Assembly: GCA_034620365.1 (NCBI GenBank)
Contig: JAQGEQ010000263.1
Coordinates: 124,001 to 188,000, forward strand
Source: Pegea sp. RAD2-039
Lineage: Eukaryota > Chordata > Thaliacea > Salpida > Salpidae
Reading direction: 5' to 3'
DNA length: 64,000 nt
The position numbers were made by a program, and so were the translations under genes. Below the pieces are notes generated by a model, which was not told the origin of the DNA, made no database searches, and worked only from the letters and a program-made list of their open reading frames with translations. Below, in pieces: positions 11,621 to 24,400 of the stretch. How positions within the stretch are numbered: the first letter of the stretch is position 1; each line of letters begins with the position of its first letter.

Positions 11621-12760
11621 TTATTCAGTTTTGGTGTGTCCGTTGGACAGATGAGAAACGTGATTAGAGTGTTCTAGATCTTTTTCAGAAAGAGTTTCTT
11701 CATAATCATCACTTCTTGCATCCTTTTCAAGCTTTCCAACCCTAGCCATTCGAACAGCCATTGATATGATGATGTAAGCCCAAAAGATGTGTAAACATTG
11801 TAAGATAATCAATAGAAAATTAAAGAAAAAGTAACCAGGGTAAGGTGAATACAACCACATACTTTTTACTAAAGTAGTATGTAAAACACAATATGGAAAC
11901 ACAAAAATTCTTGATATGATAAATACAATAGCAAAAATTGTAAAAATATCATCAGCAACTTTCCATTTTGCATAAACAAAGCACTTGGCAAGTTCAAGGA
12001 ATATATCAGAAATATCATGTATTGCCATTACTAAGGAACCAACCCTAACAAAGTTAGCTACATATGAAAAAGTAATGAGAAAAAGAGTAGCTAAGTGGTG
12101 AATAACCTGCTGTTGAAAATCTTTCCGTTTAACATCACTCATAAGTGAAAATGCTAGTGACAGATAAAAACCACCTTCAATCATATAGTAGTAATGAACA
12201 GATGGCCAAAGTGATTGGCGAGGATAATCATTCCAGCATTCAATGTTGTCCCAAAACCATGGTGACTGATAAAGTATTGATATTCCAAATGAAAAAGCAA
12301 AACAATAAAACATAAATCGCCAACTTGCTTCAGAAAACTTTTTGATAAGATCTGGTCTATTATAATTCCTCTTTCTTATAAACCAATTGGTAACTTTTCT
12401 TTCATTTAAATTAGTTTCTTTACTGAGTTGTTTGATTTCATCTTTATTAGGGACTTTTGAAGTTAAATAAAACTTTTCCAATACATCATTACTTTGAGGA
12501 ACTCTTTTATTAGTTTGAATACCTAATAGGCCTGCTGCTTTACTAGCAAAAAAATACTCATACAGTTTTCTTATTATTATAAAAATAATTGCATAAAATG
12601 GCATATAGAGTAAGTCAAGAGGTTTTGCATAAGTAAAGCCACTAACATCTTGTAAATCTTTAAAGGATACTCCCTTTGGTAGCCAGAAATAGTCTGACCA
12701 AAACCAATTTGCAAAGTTTTGAAGATAACTCATTATAAGAGAGTCATTCATAAAACTCAT
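11621..12760 (-). CDS. CERS: ceramide synthase with homeodomain remnant (paralogue 2), intronless
   Basis: Second ceramide synthase, 379 aa, ATG at 12760. A lumenal N-terminus with a glycosylation sequon (NDS) leads into TM1 (about 50-70), the Hox-like region with NWFIRKRN, and a TLC domain. The Lag1 motif is complete: RKDFQQQVIHHL, then AIHDISD and LELAKC. The loop before the last TM reads LYSPYPGYFFFNF, close to vertebrate CERS loops known to set acyl-chain preference, and differs from paralogue 1 (RQLIPAFTGWYIF), so the two enzymes may prefer different chain lengths (inference). The tail has KDARSDDYEE, the conserved acidic phospho-tail. An acceptor-like TTTTTTAG lies only 12 nt before the ATG (12773-12774). 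This copy is more AT-rich in third positions than paralogue 1. It is also intronless. Confidence 0.93.
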   Translation of the reverse strand: MSFMNDSLIMSYLQNFANWFWSDYFWLPKGVSFKDLQDVSGFTYAKPLDLLYMPFYAIIFIIIRKLYEYFFASKAAGLLGIQTNKRVPQSNDVLEKFYLTSKVPNKDEIKQLSKETNLNERKVTNWFIRKRNYNRPDLIKKFSEASWRFMFYCFAFSFGISILYQSPWFWDNIECWNDYPRQSLWPSVHYYYMIEGGFYLSLAFSLMSDVKRKDFQQQVIHHLATLFLITFSYVANFVRVGSLVMAIHDISDIFLELAKCFVYAKWKVADDIFTIFAIVFIISRIFVFPYCVLHTTLVKSMWLYSPYPGYFFFNFLLIILQCLHIFWAYIIISMAVRMARVGKLEKDARSDDYEETLSEKDLEHSNHVSHLSNGHTKTE

Positions 12761-12772
12761 TTAAACTATCAG

Positions 12773-14937
12773 CTAAAAAACATAAAATGATTTAAGTTAT
12801 TTATCATAGTAAATATAGAAATGAATAATGAAGACACAATTTTAAAAACAGTTTTTCTTTAAAGATATTTGTAGTAAAAATAATTTCAGTTTTAAAAAAC
12901 AAATATTGACTCATTGATTAGCTCATAAACTTTAAAACAAAACTATAGAGAAACTATTCTATTATAAAAAAGGAAAATATTTAATCAAAGTAACTATTTA
13001 CATTTGAAATAGATATTTTTTAAATTAATATAAAATCATATCAGTATAAGTATATTATAGTTTTAGAAACTTAAAATAAATCTTTTTATTATGAATAATA
13101 TCCAACCAAATTAGGCTTAGGACAAAATAATGGTTCAACAACAAAACTTTTGATCAAAACAGTTTATAGATTCCTCAAAACATTATAATAAAAGCTAATC
13201 TAGAAACTTATAATTACTAATGCAATTGATAAATTATAGAATTGATTAAAATAACCTTCATAAGTAAGGTTTACATATTACATTATTTTTAACAATTAAT
13301 TATATTCAAAAAACATTATAAAAAGTAAACAACTTTAAATTTGACTTGAAACAAAACTTATTTTTCTTCTAAATACAAACAACAGTTTTACATATTTCAT
13401 AATGTTTATAAAATCATTATCAAAATTATTCACAATTGATAACACAAGAAATAAATGCTGTTAACAACATTAAATCAATTAAAACAAACAATAATTACAA
13501 ACTAATTACTCTACAACTATTATCAATAATTATAAATGATTTTTCAATACTAATTCTCACAATTTCTAATAAAATAAGCTTAATTATTTTACAAGATACA
13601 AATTTTTCTCAATTACAACCATAGTTCTTAAAGAAACTACAAAACGTCCAACATAGAAAACTTTTAAACAAAGACAAACAAATAAAATTTGTAAACAATA
13701 TGTCATAGACAATAGAAACAGCATCACATGATAAAATCAGATAAACAGCAGTAGACTAAGACAGGCTGCATTTAAAAATGAGATTAACATGTTCTTATCG
13801 AATAAATTACACTATTTGGCTATTTTTTTTTTGGATTAGAAAAATTATTTTCAAAGTAAAAATATTCGTATTCTAAAAATAAACTTTCTTACTAAAGTTT
13901 ATTTTTAGAATATAAATATTTTAAGTATCATAAATAAAGTCTTTAGTGTATGCAAAAAATTTGAAAAAAAAAAATTTTCTTATATGATATGTCTTTTAGG
14001 TAAGCAATATCTTATAAGGATTTCTCACACAGTAAAATGACAATTTTGCTTATAACGACAAATAAATCTAATTTAAACACAATCAAAACACCAAATTAAT
14101 ATCACAAAAAGTCTTAACTTTCTCCATTACAAATTATAAGGCGATAAATTTGTCTCATTATATGTTATAAAAGTAATTTTTATTAGCTACAGCTTCAGAA
14201 TTTTTTAAAGCATAATAAACAATGCTGCTAAAAATATAATTCCCATTAAATGATTTAATTGTAAATAAATAGTTATAAATTGCTACTTTTAAAGTTTTAT
14301 AAACATAATTTAAGTTTTAAAGGCTTAAATATATCACTGTTTACTGTTATTAAGTTGTTTTATAATAATGATAATCTAATTTCTGAGAAAATTTTATGAA
14401 AATTAATTTCTTTAATGTGCAATCAGATAAAATTGTTATGGTTCCAATCTAACAATTACATCCAAACCTATATTGAAAAAATAGTCTGAATTTTCACTAG
14501 ATATTTCCTTTTTGTTGCTAGGTGCTGTTGTCATCTCCTTGTCTCAGTAAGATAACTTATATGCTGGATAAGTAGAATCGTTCACTTCCAGAAGTTATCT
14601 TCAAACGCAACAACCACAGGACTGTTAGAGGTGTAAAGTGGCTTACATAATACCCGTTTACATAAAAACAAATACATAAAAAAAACCTTTTTACATAAAC
14701 GGAAATGATAATATTTCCTACCAAACAAGCTTAATAACTGTACTTGGAGATTTACGTTTTAGAATTATTTTAATAAATTATTCTCTTAATAAAATTATGC
14801 CTTGACTACCTTTTTCTCAGTCCAAGTCTTCAAACTGTTTGCTAATTTTGAGAATTTTATCGACATTTTCTTAATACGGAAAAAAAATTAAAAAGCTTCA
14901 AAAAATGTATAAAAAAAACTTTAGAGCTATATATATA
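12773..14937. other. AT-rich intergenic, no gene supported
   Basis: Upstream region of CERS paralogue 2. One open stretch at 13436-13624 (+) is Ile/Asn/Leu/Thr-rich low-complexity and I do not treat it as coding. A GC-richer patch at about 14510-14640 resembles decayed repeat DNA, but I could not match it to any other place in the window. Confidence 0.4.
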
Positions 14938-15130
14938 TTAAGTCTGAGAACTTTCGGTAAACTTAAACAATTCTTCGACTAAAGAAGTTATAAACTGATA
15001 TTTTAAACTCTTATGGCCAAAATCAATAAACACTAAAACTCTATTGATGTGCTTAATTAAATTTTGCTCAATTTCTTTGTCTAGTTTCAAGCTATATGAA
15101 ATTAAATGTTGTTCAGATAAATACTTCAAA
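14938..15130 (-). CDS. possible terminal exon of an unseen gene
   Basis: An open stretch of about 63 codons on the minus strand ending in TAA-free frame to a stop at 14938, with good protein-like composition: helical, charged, with DFGHKSLKYQF and ending TESSQT. There is no ATG at its start (the first codon of the open stretch is TTG), but an AG acceptor-like site (CATACAAG) sits just before it, so it could be a last coding exon. I found no matching upstream exon between 15.1 and 18 kb, and the region is otherwise repeat-like. It matches no family I recognise. Chance is a serious alternative. Confidence 0.2.
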
Positions 15131-15439
15131 AATCTTGTATGTTATAAGAAAACCTTGATGATTACTTAAAAATACTTTTTATAGAAGAATATTAGAAGAA
15201 TATAAAGATGAAAAAAATACTATCTCACATATTTTAAGTTATTTAATTAAAGTGATTGTTGTTTTATGCTGGCTCAGAGTTAGCCTATCATCGACAATAT
15301 CAAACATTAATTGTCATCCAAAACTTGTTATTACCCATAATTACTTATCATTACTCTGTTTTTTCTTCAACTGAGCTTTACAGGCTGAAGCAGTAGATGA
15401 AAGAAAGTTCTAGCAAACACTTTTGTTTCTAAATGAAAT

Positions 15440-17075
15440 TACGATGATAATCGAGTAGATAGAAATTAGCTGATCAACTGCCAGTCTATCATGTTCTGCG
15501 CGGATATGTTCGAATCCTAAGTAAAGGCCCTGCGAGTAAAAGGCTAAGGGAATCTCCAACCTTTTGACCTCAATGTTACTGTCTTAGTTCACTGGGGCGT
15601 AATATCTGGAAGCCACAGTCACAATCCTACATATAAGCTTTCAAAATATTCTTCGTTTTCGCCGTTGATGTTGAGGCGACAGCAGCAGCTAGCAGCAAAA
15701 AAAGTTAACTTTTTATACTAATATTCGAATTAAGAAACGATAAAAACATTTTACCCAAAGATTTAACTAAAGACTACACATAAAATATTGTAAATAGCGT
15801 CTCTGTTTCAACTTTTTTGTTTCTTTATGGTAGTCTGAGGTCTCATAGCTTTCAAAGGAAGTCATGACGGTCCGCGCTATTGCCAAAATTCAGATCAAGA
15901 GTAGGATCAACTCTTACCTCGATGACGTTACTGTAGCTACATGCCTTCTCTTAAAGCTTCTTTGAGCTTACTGCTAGCTACTTGCCTTCATGTTTTAAAC
16001 TGGTTTAATTCCAAGGTTTTTAGCGTGAGTAAAGTCCACTACCACTTCAGTTTACTTTCCAGAGAAAATTAAATGGTTCTGAACTAAAAAGTTTTTTATC
16101 GTAGGCGAGAAACATTAAACTTTCAGAGGCTTAAAGTTTAGGCTTATAATGCTGCTTTGGAGACCACCAAAAGAGACACTAAGGAAACTTGAAACAGAGT
16201 TGTTGTTAATTACTTCTTATTTTTAAGAAATTTTAAGAGACAAGAGTAGGATTAATAGCAAGTTGTCTAAGGGTTTTCATTAATACAGGATGTGAAAGAG
16301 CTTTTCAATCTCCAAATGAATTATATTTTAGGATAAGCGGTAAATTGAAGTGTAAATAAATGTGTTTTGACAAACTATTACTTAAGTTACTGAAGTAGTT
16401 AGCCGAATTAAAACAGCTGAAAAGTAGTAAATGTAAATCTTTGCTTATTTAGATGCATTTAGAATAAGAATTTAAAAAAGTTAATAGGCTGTTCGTATTT
16501 AGTTTTGTATCTGAAAAACAAATGTTATTATGACTCAGATTAATATAAATTAAATAAATTGAATGATTAAGAATCTTTTTGAGTGAATAAATCTATAGAA
16601 ATATCATAATTAAATAGTTTCTGTTTAAAAAACTTCTACTTTGAAATTTTCCTAGCTGCTACTACAACTTTGAAACCAATCAATTTATACCGTAATTTGA
16701 TGTTAAGTTAAAGAAGAAATTTTGTTTTGTAATTTTAGGAGATTTTTTGGTGATTTAAAATAAAAATAATTTTAATAAATATTTTCGGCTCTTAAACCTA
16801 TCAAATAATTATGGTTTATAGAAAATTTCTTTAATTACGATCAAATATTAAAAAAACATTTTAACGTCTTACAAATTTTTATTGTCAGTTAACAGCTGGA
16901 TTTTTTGAAAGTAAACTTTTGAAATATTTATCACTTTTATTGATTTTTATATCTTTGTAGTAGTTATTATTTCCAAGAATTTCTATAACTGAATTTAATT
17001 TTCATAGAAACCTTTAGGCATGGTTAAGGGCTTTTAGTGAAGCGGGGTTTCCCACCAATACTCGCGCCACTTTAG
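15440..17075. repeat. cluster of GC-richer, repeat-like patches
   Basis: Several segments (about 15480-15700, 15830-15990, 16030-16070, 17030-17080) are clearly richer in G+C than their surroundings and carry no ORF. The first contains GTTCGAATCC at about 15509-15518, an exact RNA polymerase III B-box as found in tRNAs and tRNA-derived SINEs, but I could not find a convincing A-box at the right distance. They probably are decayed transposable elements. None matches the SINE families seen at 28 and 55 kb. Confidence 0.3.
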
Positions 17076-18072
17076 TTTCTATGTTTTTTACAATTTTTTA
17101 ATGATGTATCATTGATAATAATGTTTGTATCTATATAATTAATTAAATTATATTCTATTTTTTATATATTCCATTAAATTTTTCTTCTATAATTAGATTA
17201 ACTTTTAATGTTGTTATTTTAACCAGTTTTTTTTCTAATTTCTGCGAAATGAATTAATAAACTTTTAAATATTGACTAAAGTATAATTATAAGCTTTTCC
17301 AAAACTATATTAAATGATAATAATTTATTTTTATTAATTTTTATAAACTATTCAAACTTGGAAAAGATTGTATTTTCATTGATTGATACAACTAATAATT
17401 ATAAAGACTTTTATAAATAAAAAGTTTTTTATTATGGTTTACAAGAAATATTTTTTTGAGAACATTTTTTATTTCCAGACTTAATCCTAAATAAGACTTT
17501 GAAATACATTTTTGGTATTAAAAATAGTTTATCACTTTTCATTTGAAAGTTTTATGAAGCTGTTTTTAAAATATTTAATTTGAAAAGTGAATTATTTGAT
17601 TAGTTGATGTTTTGTTATATAGCTTCTATTTCTATATATAATTATATGATGACTTTAGAATATGACATGACTTTGTAATTCTAATTATCTATAGTTAATA
17701 ATAAAAACTTCTAAATTCTTTTCTAAGTAAGTTATTTCATTTATACATATAAATAATTTAATGTCTTTTCAATTTTTTAAGAGCAATTATTTAGTGATAA
17801 TTTTAATTTTTTGTTTACTTTTGACATGGTTTTAGTTGTTGTTTGAGTAAAATTTGATAGTAGTGTCATGATATTGACTCATTATTTTTTTATTCTCTAA
17901 TGTTTGGTACTATTGGCAAACATATAGTGTAAATAAATTGTTTATTTTTTCTCAGATAAATTTGAATTTTATTTAAAAAAAACTTTTTGTTTTAATTAAT
18001 CTTAAAACAACAGCAAACTCATTCTAAAGTTTAGATATCTCATTATACTATTTCTTTAATTTAAAAGGTTTT

Positions 18073-18112
18073 ATGCAAATTTCAGTTTATGCAAATTTCA
18101 GTTTATGCAAAT
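18073..18112 (+). promoter_or_regulatory. three tandem POU octamers (ATGCAAAT), 16-nt period
   Basis: ATGCAAAT occurs at 18073-18080, 18089-18096 and 18105-18112 inside three tandem copies of TTATGCAAATTTCAG(T). ATGCAAAT is the exact octamer bound by POU/Oct factors. The array lies about 340 nt upstream of the ZNF236-like start codon, a plausible promoter position. The 16-nt spacing makes it a short tandem duplication, so the repetition itself may be mutational rather than selected. Confidence 0.4.
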
Positions 18113-18257
18113 TTCATTAACTTCATATTTTTATTTACATAATTTACAATTATTAAATATTTAATAAAAATAAGTAAATCTTGTTGAGTTAATTGCTAAT
18201 AATAATTTTAAAAAAATGAATTAAAAATTATTTATAAAACTAAATCTCTACTAGTTG

Positions 18258-18335
18258 TTATTATTTTATTTATTTATTTCAATAAATGCAAAGGAGGGTA
18301 CCTGAAAAGAGCACCTCTCGCTAACACACACTCTC
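18258..18335 (-). repeat. SINE-A 3' fragment (5'-truncated copy)
   Basis: About 75 bp matching the 3' end of the SINE-A copies at 27905-28110 and 55271-55475. Shared blocks on the + strand include GCACCTCTCGCTAACACAC and AAGGAGGGTACCTGA, with an AATA-type tail (seen as TTATTTATTTATTT on the + strand) at the 18258 side. Similarity stops abruptly after CTCTCA, as expected for a 5'-truncated retroposed copy inserted on the minus strand. Confidence 0.7.
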
Positions 18336-18451
18336 ATTATGAAACAAATTTATCAGATTTAATAACTCTATCTTTTTTATTACATTTATTTTTGGTTTAG
18401 TTACTATTTCTATCAATTTGTCGAATACTTGTTTAAACTATATTTTGTTAA

Positions 18452-21400
18452 ATGGCAAACACATCAAATGACTGTAGTGATATCTTAGCAAGCTGGGAAC
18501 AATCTATTGATGAAAATAACAAAAATGTTGTAAGTAACTCATGAAGTTTTAATGATCTTTTTGCTTAATCTAATCTTCTCAGGCATCTAGTAACAGTGAA
18601 GATCTGATCAATGTTGGAAGGATATTTGAGTCACAACAGTTTAGTAATCTTTCACAAAGCAATGAGATAACAGAGCTTTCAATGCCTGTAAGATATCTTT
18701 TCATTTTCTCATTTTTTATAGATTTGTTTCTAGTTTTAATGAATTATTAGTTTTATTCATACTTCAATTCTAGTTAAAGTTTTCTTAAGATTTTTGTCTC
18801 ATCTTTTATTAAAATCATCTTAATTTTTTATTTGTTTTTTACTTTAGTGATTTATCTGCCTGCCTCAATTAAAGTTTTAAACTTGTTGATTTACTAGAAT
18901 TTAAAATTCTAAGAATTGAGATAATCTACTTTTTAGGACATGTCATCACTAACTGAGTATTTAAACAATGATTCAATAACTTTATCATCAAATGGTATTC
19001 CAGAGATTGAAAAGAATTTACAGAAATTTATTTATGTTCCAAATATCAATTCACAAGATTCATCAGACTCACCTGAAAGAACTCAACAATCCATGAAGTA
19101 AATCAACAACTTGATGACAATCAACTAAATACAAATTCCTTTTAAGTTTATCGTCACCTGATGGTATTGATGTGGTTGTTTCTAATCAACCAAACCAATA
19201 TTTTCTAATTGAACCGTCTTCACAATTATCTAGTGATGATTATGGTTGTGTTGTACAAAATTCTCCACAAATTTCATGCAATTTAACAGAATCGGAATCA
19301 GGTTTGTTTAAACCACCACAATTGTCTTTATTTTTATTCTATAAACTTTTTACTTGAACTTTATCTTACAGGCGATGAAAGTCAAAGCGATCGAATGGAT
19401 ATTAGCCGAATTATTCCTTCACTTTTTCAAACTGTTAAAGGAGACAGTAAAAAGCTGAAGTGTTCTAAATGTTCTTTTACTGCAGATGCTTCAAATGAAC
19501 CTGAATTTGAAAAACATTTAGAAAAACATAGGTAAATCTCGACTAATATACATCGGTACATCATCTAATTTAATGAATTGAAATTTGATTGACAGAAACG
19601 AATTAACAAATATGGTTTTTGAAACGGCTAAAAAGTTAAATTTCGAAAAAAAACCACGAAAGTCGAAACTAAGAAAAAACAAAAGCAATGTGTCTGGGTA
19701 ATAATCCCTTTTTTTAAAAAATTGATTTCAAATTTCGTTTCTTTTTTCATTTTATAAATAATAAAACAATTTTTAACTTTTCAAACTGTTTCTTCTTAAT
19801 TATTTACAACTTTTTTTTGTAACTTTCTACAAATATCTGACAACATCTTCTTCTAGAACCGAACATGTCCCTGAAGTTAATAAAGGTCCTTTCATCTGCC
19901 AAATTTGTAGTAAAGAGTTCCCAATGATATCTGTCTATAAACGCCACCTAAAAGAACACAAAGACGAAAAGGTAACGCGCGACTTTGAAAAGAGAATGAC
20001 AAAATCTTTCATAATTTAACATCAAATCTGATAATTGAAATTCATTCAGTTTTTAAAAAATCGATAACAACAAATCGAATTAGGAATAAAACATCGTTTT
20101 GAGGTTTCAATTAATATCCACAGGCTCACAAATGTAATCAGTGTCCCGATAGTTTTGATATCGCAGCAAATTTGACCCTACACAAAGCTGTCCATGCCAA
20201 ACCCGGTCCAGATGGTTATGAGTGTCCTGCCTGTCAGCGTCACTTTGCCCGAATAGCTGGTTTCAAGTCACATCTATCGGTACATATGGAAGATGAGGTC
20301 AGTTTAGATTGTCACGTGATTTGGTGATGATATTTTTTGGTTTTAGACGATGATGTGTGCGGAATGTGGTGATGAATTTCGGTTAAAGTCTGAACTTGAT
20401 AAACATATGGCTCAACATTTACAAGAAATGGAAATTCATCTAGCTGATAAAGTCGGAAAAACTTTCCCAAAATGTAAATATCTTTTTAAATCAACGAAAA
20501 TTCACTTCTTCAAACTCAACAGATACCTCTTTTCAATCACAAGATAACGGAACGATCTCTAAAAGAGTTATCTACTCATCAAGGTACGAATACATCAACA
20601 TCTCATCTTTTTTATCTTTTTATTCCATAGTTCTCGTAGAAGAGGTCGAAGGAAAAAGGCTGACCCTAAAAAGTGCCCCTTATGTAATAAAGTCTTCCAA
20701 AAAGATAGTCAATTTCAACGTCATTACCGAATCCACACAGGTTGGTTGCTTTCCTTATCTTCATAAATTACTAATTTGTTGTCACAGGTGAAAAACCATT
20801 CACTTGTGGTCAATGTGACCGAGCTTTCAACCAAAAAAGTGCCCTGGTTACACATTCTAACAGCAAACACAATGGTCAGAAGCCTTTCAAGTGTCCACAC
20901 TGTCCACAGGTGAAATTGAAATGAAAGAAAACGATTTTAGGGACTATTTTGGGGACTTTTCAGACTTACTCTCAACGTGGTAACTTACAAACCCACATGA
21001 ATCGCGTTCATTGCAAGTTCCAAGACAACCAATTCCATTGTATCGAATGTTCTTGTACTTTTAAAAGAGTTGGAAGTCTAAGTGCTCACATGACTAAATA
21101 TCATCCTGATATTGAAAATTCAAACTCCCAAATTCAATTCCAACATCCACAACAAGAAACCTCTCTAAATGTAGGTCTTTCCTCTTCACCTAATCCCAAA
21201 GTGTCCATTGAAAATGAAGAAGCTCCACAAGTGGAAGACCATGTAAGGATTTTATCAAAAGAATCGGATTCCAACATCCAATAATGTCTTCTTGGTTTCA
21301 GTCCGAGTCAAATCTTCCTTCAGAATTTCATCAGGAATCTTTTTTATCAATGCTAACCAGCACCGAGACGAATGAAGCGCAAACATACATCAACAGTGAA

Positions 21401-24400
21401 AGTTGTGGTCGAAATTTCCTCAGTAAAACTGCTGATATGGAAGAACTAACCGCTAGTAGCTCTGCTGAAGAAATGCAAACTCTTTTTCAGTCACTAGAGG
21501 TCAGCATACAGCTACAAACTTGCTTGCTGTAAACTTCAATATTTTTTTAGACATCTTTTGATAGTCAAGTAACTGGAAATGACTTGGAGGTAGTAAATGG
21601 AAGTCTTCTTACTGGAGATGTAGATGAAGATATAGTCCGTCGGGCTCTTCAAAATAGTGGTCTTAAGACTTGTGCAGATACGGTTCTTCCAGTTCTAAAG
21701 TTTGTTAAAGACTTCATTTGAAGATTGTGATTAAAATATTTGATATTTTTAGACCTGAAAATATCGCTCGGACGATTGAGTCTGTATCTGCATCATATCA
21801 TCTTCAAAATACTTCTCCTGTATCACAAGTAAGTCCACAGAACAACAACACACCTGTGGAGTTTAATAGAGAAGAATCAATCTCACAAAATAAAAACGGT
21901 TTGTTACATCAGCTGTTGTTCTTTCATTGACTTGATTCAAACTAGAAATGAATTTCGTCGAAGCAAATACAAGTGAAAGTGCCCCAGATAAACAAATCCC
22001 CCGTAAAAATGGTTAGTATCCTCTTCTTCTAACTCCCCACTTCAGTTTGTTCATCTTTAGTGGTTTCTGGAGTTTATTTTCGAACTGCAAAGCATACATG
22101 GAAAGTTAGAAAAGTTGGTGGTGTACGTTGGCATCAATGCATGTATTGTCCTAAAGTAAGATAGATCTACAAGTCCAAAACATCCCATAAATCTTCCTTA
22201 TACAGGAATTCAAAAAACCAAGTGATTTGGAACGCCATATAAGGACACATACGATGGAAAGACCTTTTAAATGTTTAGTTTGTAGCAAAAGTTTCACTGT
22301 AAAAACCTCGTTAACAACGCATATGAGGACTCATACAGGACTCAAAGCACATAAATGTCCAGTTAGTGACCCTGATATCTTATTCTCTGGTCGACTATTC
22401 TGTCTTTTTTACAGATTTGCTTTAAATCTTTGTCAACTGCAAGTAGTTTGAAGATTCATTTAAGAATTCACACAAACTCTCGACCATTTAAATGTAATAT
22501 TTGTGATTTGTCGTTTCGTACCACAAGTCATCGTAAAGGTCATCTTGCTGCTCATACAAGAGGTACAGCTCATAAAAACACTCGTAAATGTAAAGATCTA
22601 TCAACCATACAACCAACAACCATCCAATCAACAACCATACAACCAGCTACATCTTTAACAACTTTCCTATATTCTGATCAGCAACAAACGTAAGTATCTG
22701 ATTGGTCAATTAAATAATCTTAATCTAGAGATCATTTCAGGGTCCCGCAACCTCCTAAACTTCAACGCCCGATTCTAATCATGAATCGAACAGGTGAAGA
22801 AGTGAATCATATACAAACGATGAAAGATAACACAAGTAATTCGCCGTCATTCCAACTTACAAACCAACTTTATTGATAACTTGTAACAGGTGAAACAGAT
22901 CGACCTCATAAATGTGAAATCTGTAAAAAAGCTTTCAAAAAATCTTGTCATCTTCTACAACACATCAAAGCGCATACAGGTAACCATGGCAACCATCCAG
23001 CGTCCCCAAAAATCCCCCAATATTTCGTCGACAGGTGAACACCCTTACAAATGTACCCAATGTCAAAAATCGTTTCGAACTTCGAGCGCACTAAGAGCAC
23101 ATGTGAACACACATACCGGTAAGTGAAGTCTCGAAGCGATGACGTCACTCAGTCGATTTGTTTAGGTCGCCGAGCGTTCAGATGTCACATCTGCAATCAA
23201 ACCTTCTCAGCCAATCACACACTGAAACGTCACATGACTAAACACAGCGAGGAACGGCCTTACATGTGTCCATATTGTCGGCGGACTTACAAAACAAATG
23301 GAAGCTGTCAGAAGCATATAAGCGCGCGTCATAAGAACGAGAAGATACCAGTAGTAGGGAACACTGTTGAAGTTGGTGGAGTTGAAGATGAAGATCTTAC
23401 AACGGTGATCTTTTTTCGATCTTGTATCTTCTTTTAACTCTTTTTCTTTTAGATGCAAGTCTTTCACGATTCTAATGATTATGTCAATGGTGATAACGAA
23501 ATTGATCAGATTACAGGAGATCAGAACCAACTATTGCAGCAGTTTGAAAACATCCAAGCCAGTAAAGGTGATCTTGTGAACACGTGATTACAAATTAGCA
23601 TCTCATAATTCACAGGATTAGTTTCACCAAATGAAATTGTTCATCCGCATGGTGTCGCTGTCGATCCAAATACTATTTCAGTTGATTATAATTCAGCTGA
23701 AACATTGACACAAGTAAGATGCTCTCTTGTAAGATGTCTTTATCTGATCTTCATCTTTTTAGATTGATCTGAACCTCATCTCAAACATGAATCATTTAGA
23801 GTCTTCAGATACTTCCTATTTCAATCATACTCCAGTAAGACTTCTTCAAAACGTCACAGATGATGATGTTGCTATAGTAACGAGCTCAGCGGATGACAAC
23901 CGGAGTAGCAATGAGTCAGTTCATCTCAAATCTTCATCTTCTTCATCATCAGATCTTTTTCAGGTGGAAACAAGACAACAACCAAGAAGGGATCTTTGTC
24001 CAACAAATTGAAGAGTTCTTCAAATGCCAGGTAAGATCTCATCCAATCTTCTTCTTAAACTCTTCATCTTCTGGTGTAGGGATGCGAGCAGATCTACGAC
24101 ACAAAACAACTCCTCCAGTGGCATATTGAACAAGAAGAGCAAAATAATCCTGGAAGATACGGATGCCAGTTTTGTTGTCACACTTTTCAAAACGAACTTT
24201 CCCTTTTCTCTCATCAAAGAGCACATCAGTCCATCAAACAAGGACAAGCTGTCCATACCTGTCCAGTCTGCTTCGTGTACTTTGACAAAGAAGAGCTGGC
24301 TGAAGAGCATCGTCAATCTCATTATCCTTCCAGGTGATCTCTACGCATCCTCATCTTCATCATTTGCATATTAATGACATCATAGCGAGCACACGTGTTC

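Noticed and set aside
13436-13624. 62-codon open stretch on +
   Set aside because: Low-complexity Ile/Asn/Leu/Thr composition typical of AT-rich non-coding DNA, with no usable splice sites or homology.
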